Shown here piece after piece: positions 5,206 through 7,824 of a stretch of DNA of 7,824 nt. The DNA is from Candidatus Omnitrophota bacterium (GTDB taxonomy: Bacteria > Omnitrophota > Gorgyraeia > Gygaellales > Profunditerraquicolaceae). The stretch is from NCBI GenBank assembly GCA_020052635.1, contig JAGVOR010000032.1:1-7824 (forward strand), in the 5' to 3' direction. A program made the position numbers and the translations under genes. The first letter of the stretch is position 1; every line of letters starts with the position of its first letter. The notes under the pieces are model-generated. The model was given only the letters and a program-made list of their open reading frames with translations. It made no database searches and was not told the DNA's origin.

Positions 5206-6017
5206 AATTTGCCGATTTGCATGTGCATACCTCCTGTAGTGACGGCACGTTTTCTCCTCAAGAATTAGTACAAGAGGCGCTTAAGCGTAAGCTTAGCGCT
5301 GTAGCCATCGTTGATCATGACACTGTGGAAGGTATATCGGGGGCAATCGATGCGGCCGCCGGCTTGGATTTAGAGGTTGTTCCGGGTATTGAATTAACGG
5401 CCCAACATGATCATCAGGAGATTCATCTTTTGGGTTATTTTTTTGATTATCGGAATCAAGCGTTGCTGGAAAAATTGAAAGAGGTACGCGCTAACCGCAT
5501 TCAGCGGGTTTATCGGATTGTAGAAAATTTAAAAGGTTTGGGGGTCAGCCTCGATCCGGAAACCGTTTTTAGTATCTCCGGTAAAGCGACGGTCGGACGG
5601 ATGCACATCGCCCGGGCATTAGTTAAGGAGAAAATTGTCGGTTCCCTCCCGGAAGCGTTCGTCAAGTATATCGGCGATAAATCTCCGGCTTATGTTTTAG
5701 GATTCCGTCTCTCCGTAGCGGAGGCAATCAGGTTGATTCAGGGGGCCGGGGGGGTAGCGGTTTTAGCGCATCCTTATTTACTGCGCAACGATAATTTGAT
5801 TGCCGAATTTTGCGGTTACGGATTAGAGGGGATTGAGGTTTATTATCCGGAGCACTCCCAGTCAATGGTTAATTTTTACCTGGATTTGGCTAAGCGGCTT
5901 AATCTTTTGGTTACCGGCGGAACGGATTTCCATGGCAGCGCAAAACCGGATCTAAAATTAGGCATGATTAAATTTCCTTTAGAGTTAGTGGAAAAATTAA
6001 GACAGGCTAAAAAATGA
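5202..6017 (+). CDS. PHP-domain metal-dependent phosphoesterase, RNase AM / nucleoside 3',5'-bisphosphate phosphatase type
   Basis: This is a PHP-family hydrolase of 271 residues with the full set of metal-site motifs: DLHVHTSCSDGT (5-16, His7, His9, Asp14), VDHDT (37-41), GIELTA (62-67), His75, GRMHIARAL (132-140), LAHPY (188-192), the E-x-x-x-P-E-H region (212-218) and GTDFHG (240-245, Asp242, His244). Length and motif order fit the YciV/RNase AM group, which removes 3' phosphates from nucleoside 3',5'-bisphosphates and trims short RNA 5' ends. This exact substrate is inferred from the family. GAAGGTG (5191-5197) precedes the ATG by four bases. The gene overlaps ribD by ATGA at its end, so it is built into the riboflavin operon. 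No direct pathway role is obvious. It could act in nucleotide salvage, or possibly as the little-known phosphatase step after RibD. Confidence 0.88.
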   Translation: MKFADLHVHTSCSDGTFSPQELVQEALKRKLSAVAIVDHDTVEGISGAIDAAAGLDLEVVPGIELTAQHDHQEIHLLGYFFDYRNQALLEKLKEVRANRIQRVYRIVENLKGLGVSLDPETVFSISGKATVGRMHIARALVKEKIVGSLPEAFVKYIGDKSPAYVLGFRLSVAEAIRLIQGAGGVAVLAHPYLLRNDNLIAEFCGYGLEGIEVYYPEHSQSMVNFYLDLAKRLNLLVTGGTDFHGSAKPDLKLGMIKFPLELVEKLRQAKK

Positions 6018-7117
6018 TCAAATCTTTTGATGAATACTATATGGGGTTAGCTTTAAAGCTGGCTTTAAAAGCCAAAGGTAAAACTTCGCCTAATCCCTTG
6101 GTCGGGGCAGTAGTGGTTAAAGGCGGTAGAATTATCGGGCGCGGTTTTCACGCTAAAGCCGGCCTGGCGCATGCGGAAATCATCGCTTTGGATGAGGCGG
6201 GTAAAAAAGCCCAAAGGGCGACGCTCTATGTTACCCTGGAACCCTGCACGCATACCGGGCGCACACCGCCATGCATTAACCGGATCATCGGCAGCGGTAT
6301 TAAAGAGGTGGTGGTGGGGATGATTGATCCTAATCCGTTGAATAACGGTAAAGGAGTGATTTTGCTGAAGCAGAGCAATGTCAAGGTGCGGGTGGGGGTG
6401 CTGGAAGAAAAGCTGAGGGAGATTAATGAAAGTTTTATTAAATATATTACTACCCGCATGCCTTTCATTACGGTGAAAGTTGCCGAATCGTTAGATGGTA
6501 AAATCGCAACCCGCACCGGAGATTCTAAATGGATTACCGCGGATAAAACCAGGGCCTTTGCCCATCACCTGCGTAACGATTATGATGCAATTATGGTGGG
6601 AGTCAATACGGTACGCCGGGATAATCCCCGTTTAAATGCCTGGTTTCCGCAAAAGAAAATCACTAAAATCATTGTGGATAGTAATTTGAGTACTCCGGAG
6701 GACGCCAATATTTTTGCCCAAGACAGCCAGGTAATTATCGTTACTTTACCCAGCCGTCCGGGTCAAGAAACGGAGAATCGCAACCGGCTTGCCGCCAGAG
6801 GTAAAATCCTGGAGGTTAAAGAAAAAGCCGGGCAGATTAATTTAAGAGATGTTTTGAAAAAATTGGCCCGTTTGCAGATCAGCAGTATTATTGTGGAGGG
6901 CGGAGGGACATTGATCGGTTCTTTATTTGACGAAAAGCTGGTGGATAAAATATTATTTTTTATCAGTCCCAAGATTATCGGCGGGAAAGAAGCTGTTTCA
7001 TCGGTTATGGGAAACGGGATTAAACGTATGGACCAAGCGGTGAAACTGCGCGATTTAAAGATCCGGCGTTTTGCCGAAGATTTTTTAGTTTCCGCGAGGG
7101 TAAAGTACAATGTTTAG
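6014..7117 (+). CDS. ribD: Bifunctional diaminohydroxyphosphoribosylaminopyrimidine deaminase / 5-amino-6-(5-phosphoribosylamino)uracil reductase
   Basis: RibD carries out steps two and three of the pyrimidine branch. The N-terminal deaminase domain (about 5-145) has the zinc site His53-Ala-Glu55, Pro77-Cys78 and Cys87 within EPCTHTGRTPPC, plus DPNPLNNGKG (105-114). The C-terminal NADPH-dependent reductase domain (about 149-365) begins PFITVKVAESLDGKIA. It continues with SKWIT (171-175), VGVNTVRRDNPRL (195-207), the nucleotide-binding VEGGGTL (294-300) and ISPKIIGG (317-324). The 367-residue length is normal. An arginine common in the D-x-P-x-L-x-x-R segment is Trp210 here. The start overlaps the PHP gene stop as ATGA (6014-6017), and its end overlaps ribE by eight bases, implying coupled translation. 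Only a weak GACAGG lies upstream of the start. Confidence 0.96.
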   Translation: MIKSFDEYYMGLALKLALKAKGKTSPNPLVGAVVVKGGRIIGRGFHAKAGLAHAEIIALDEAGKKAQRATLYVTLEPCTHTGRTPPCINRIIGSGIKEVVVGMIDPNPLNNGKGVILLKQSNVKVRVGVLEEKLREINESFIKYITTRMPFITVKVAESLDGKIATRTGDSKWITADKTRAFAHHLRNDYDAIMVGVNTVRRDNPRLNAWFPQKKITKIIVDSNLSTPEDANIFAQDSQVIIVTLPSRPGQETENRNRLAARGKILEVKEKAGQINLRDVLKKLARLQISSIIVEGGGTLIGSLFDEKLVDKILFFISPKIIGGKEAVSSVMGNGIKRMDQAVKLRDLKIRRFAEDFLVSARVKYNV

Positions 7118-7685
7118 CGGGATTATTGAGGAAACGGGTAAGGTTAAAAGTATCGCTTACGCCGCTGGAGTAACCCGGCTTAAGGTTAGGGCCGCTAAAG
7201 TATTAGGCGGCATTAAAATCGGCGATAGCATTGCGGTTAACGGAGTTTGTCTGACAGTGGTGGAGCTTAAGGATGATTCTTTGAGTTTTGAGATTATTTC
7301 CCGGACCATCAAAAATACCAATCTGGGATTATTAAAACCGGCCCAGTCGGTAAATTTAGAGCGTGCGCTTAAGGTGGGAGACCGGGTCAGCGGGCATTTT
7401 GTTTCGGGGCATATCGATTGCTTAGGATTGGTACGCAGGCGTTCTTTACGTAACGGCAGCCTGGAACTTGAGATTGCGGTTACTTCGGTTTTAATGCGCT
7501 ATTGTCCGGATAAAGGGTCCGTTTCGGTTAACGGAATAAGTTTGACGGTGGCGGCTGTACGCGGTAATGTGTTTAAGGTTTGCGTAATACCCCACACACT
7601 TAAGAATACTAATTTAAGCTTAGTTAATCCTTCGGACAAGCTCAATGTTGAATTTGATCTCCTCGCCAAAAGAACCGTAGTTTAA
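7110..7685 (+). CDS. ribE: Riboflavin synthase, alpha chain
   Basis: This enzyme transfers a four-carbon unit between two lumazine molecules, giving riboflavin and recycling the pyrimidine. The protein has the family's opening MFSGIIEETG and two lumazine-binding domains in tandem (about 1-96 and 97-190). These show the paired motifs VNGVCLTVV (first) and VNGISLTVA (second), together with GDRVSGHFVSGHIDC at the domain junction. It ends soon after the second domain, so at 191 residues it is slightly short and lacks much of the usual C-terminal helix. The ATG overlaps the end of ribD by eight bases, with GAGGG (7095-7099) as ribosome binding site. It is the last recognisable gene of the operon. 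No terminator follows before a new promoter. Confidence 0.96.
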   Translation: MFSGIIEETGKVKSIAYAAGVTRLKVRAAKVLGGIKIGDSIAVNGVCLTVVELKDDSLSFEIISRTIKNTNLGLLKPAQSVNLERALKVGDRVSGHFVSGHIDCLGLVRRRSLRNGSLELEIAVTSVLMRYCPDKGSVSVNGISLTVAAVRGNVFKVCVIPHTLKNTNLSLVNPSDKLNVEFDLLAKRTVV

Positions 7686-7696
7686 TTCTTCTGTTA

Positions 7697-7725
7697 TTGC
7701 ACAAGGCACAAATTTCTGATATACT
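7697..7725 (+). promoter_or_regulatory. Promoter for a downstream transcript
   Basis: TTGCAC (7697-7702) and TATACT (7720-7725) are 17 bases apart, and TG one base before the -10 box makes it an extended -10. The -35 box begins 11 bases after the ribE stop. Transcription would start near 7732, just before a G-rich structured sequence. No intrinsic terminator separates it from ribE, so riboflavin operon read-through may also reach it. Confidence 0.7.
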
Positions 7726-7731
7726 AATTTT

Positions 7732-7824
7732 TCCGGTAGAGGTTTATTTAAGCTTAGGAAGGGGTGTCAGGCGCGGTTAGATGCTTGAATTATCCCGCGC
7801 CGCCAAGGGGAAACCTGGGTTTCC
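7732..7824 (+). promoter_or_regulatory. Beginning of a structured RNA leader, class not assigned (truncated by window end)
   Basis: Downstream of the promoter the sequence forms strong inverted repeats: GGCGCGG/CCGCGCC (7770-7776/7795-7801, 18-base loop) and GGAAACC/GGTTTCC (7809-7815/7818-7824). An alternative fold is a small AGG-GGAAA-CCT hairpin. This resembles a riboswitch or other cis-acting leader. The GCCAAGGGGAAACC segment loosely recalls molybdenum-cofactor-type leaders, but I cannot confirm a class. The GAGG start of lysine riboswitches is present without their GAAAGG or GCCGAA blocks. A frame opening at 7781 has no ribosome binding site. Confidence 0.45.

Noticed and set aside
6383..6392. 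A further AAGGTGCGGG copy, matching the pgsA ribosome binding site
   Set aside because: It lies inside ribD encoding Lys-Val-Arg-Val, with no start codon or complementary partner nearby. It shows the motif can occur by chance and tempers the recurring-element idea.
7781..7824. Frame opening at ATG 7781 and running off the window
   Set aside because: It has no ribosome binding site at a usable distance and sits inside strong inverted repeats. It is too short to judge, so a structured leader is the better reading.
7736..7824. Lysine riboswitch
   Set aside because: GTAGAGG at the start is suggestive, but the following GC, AGUA, GAAAGG and GCCGAA blocks of that family are not present in the visible part.
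1..7824. CRISPR arrays, insertion sequences, tRNA or rRNA genes
   Set aside because: No spaced direct repeats, transposase motifs, terminal repeats or RNA-gene signatures were seen on either strand.

Overview
The window is a compact bacterial chromosome segment of moderate GC content. It has short gaps, ATGA stop/start overlaps and no mobile elements. The gene families are housekeeping ones. Their arrangement (rimO-pgsA-pgpA, then a riboswitch-led riboflavin operon with fused ribBA and an embedded PHP gene) is compatible with a candidate-phylum type Gram-negative such as Omnitrophota. That placement is a guess from gene order and protein style, not a demonstrated assignment.

Layout. (1) Positions 1-1549, plus strand: the 3' end of rimO (S12 methylthiotransferase), then pgsA and pgpA, which together make phosphatidylglycerol. 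A 12-bp inverted repeat links the end of rimO to the pgsA ribosome binding site. (2) Positions 1520-2562, minus strand: pncC and thpR, overlapping each other. thpR converges on pgpA with a 30-nt 3' overlap. (3) Positions 2563-3002: a control region with two divergent promoters whose -35 boxes overlap. One appears to give a leaderless pncC mRNA. The other starts an FMN riboswitch with an intrinsic terminator and a candidate long-range antiterminator. (4) Positions 3003-7685, plus strand: the riboflavin operon ribBA-ribH-nusB-(26-codon ORF)-PHP phosphoesterase-ribD-ribE. (5) Positions 7686-7824: a strong extended -10 promoter and the start of a structured RNA leader cut by the window edge.

How the genes work together. 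RibBA supplies both precursors: 3,4-dihydroxy-2-butanone 4-phosphate from ribulose 5-phosphate and the pyrimidine from GTP. RibD deaminates and reduces the pyrimidine. RibH joins the branches into lumazine, and RibE dismutates lumazine to riboflavin. FMN made from the product would close the riboswitch and shut the operon, including nusB and the PHP phosphoesterase. The most notable observations are regulatory: the mutually exclusive riboswitch pairings, the shared -35 region, and two separate ribosome binding sites (pgsA and the PHP gene) that use the same GAAGGTGC core with a complementary copy at the end of the preceding gene.
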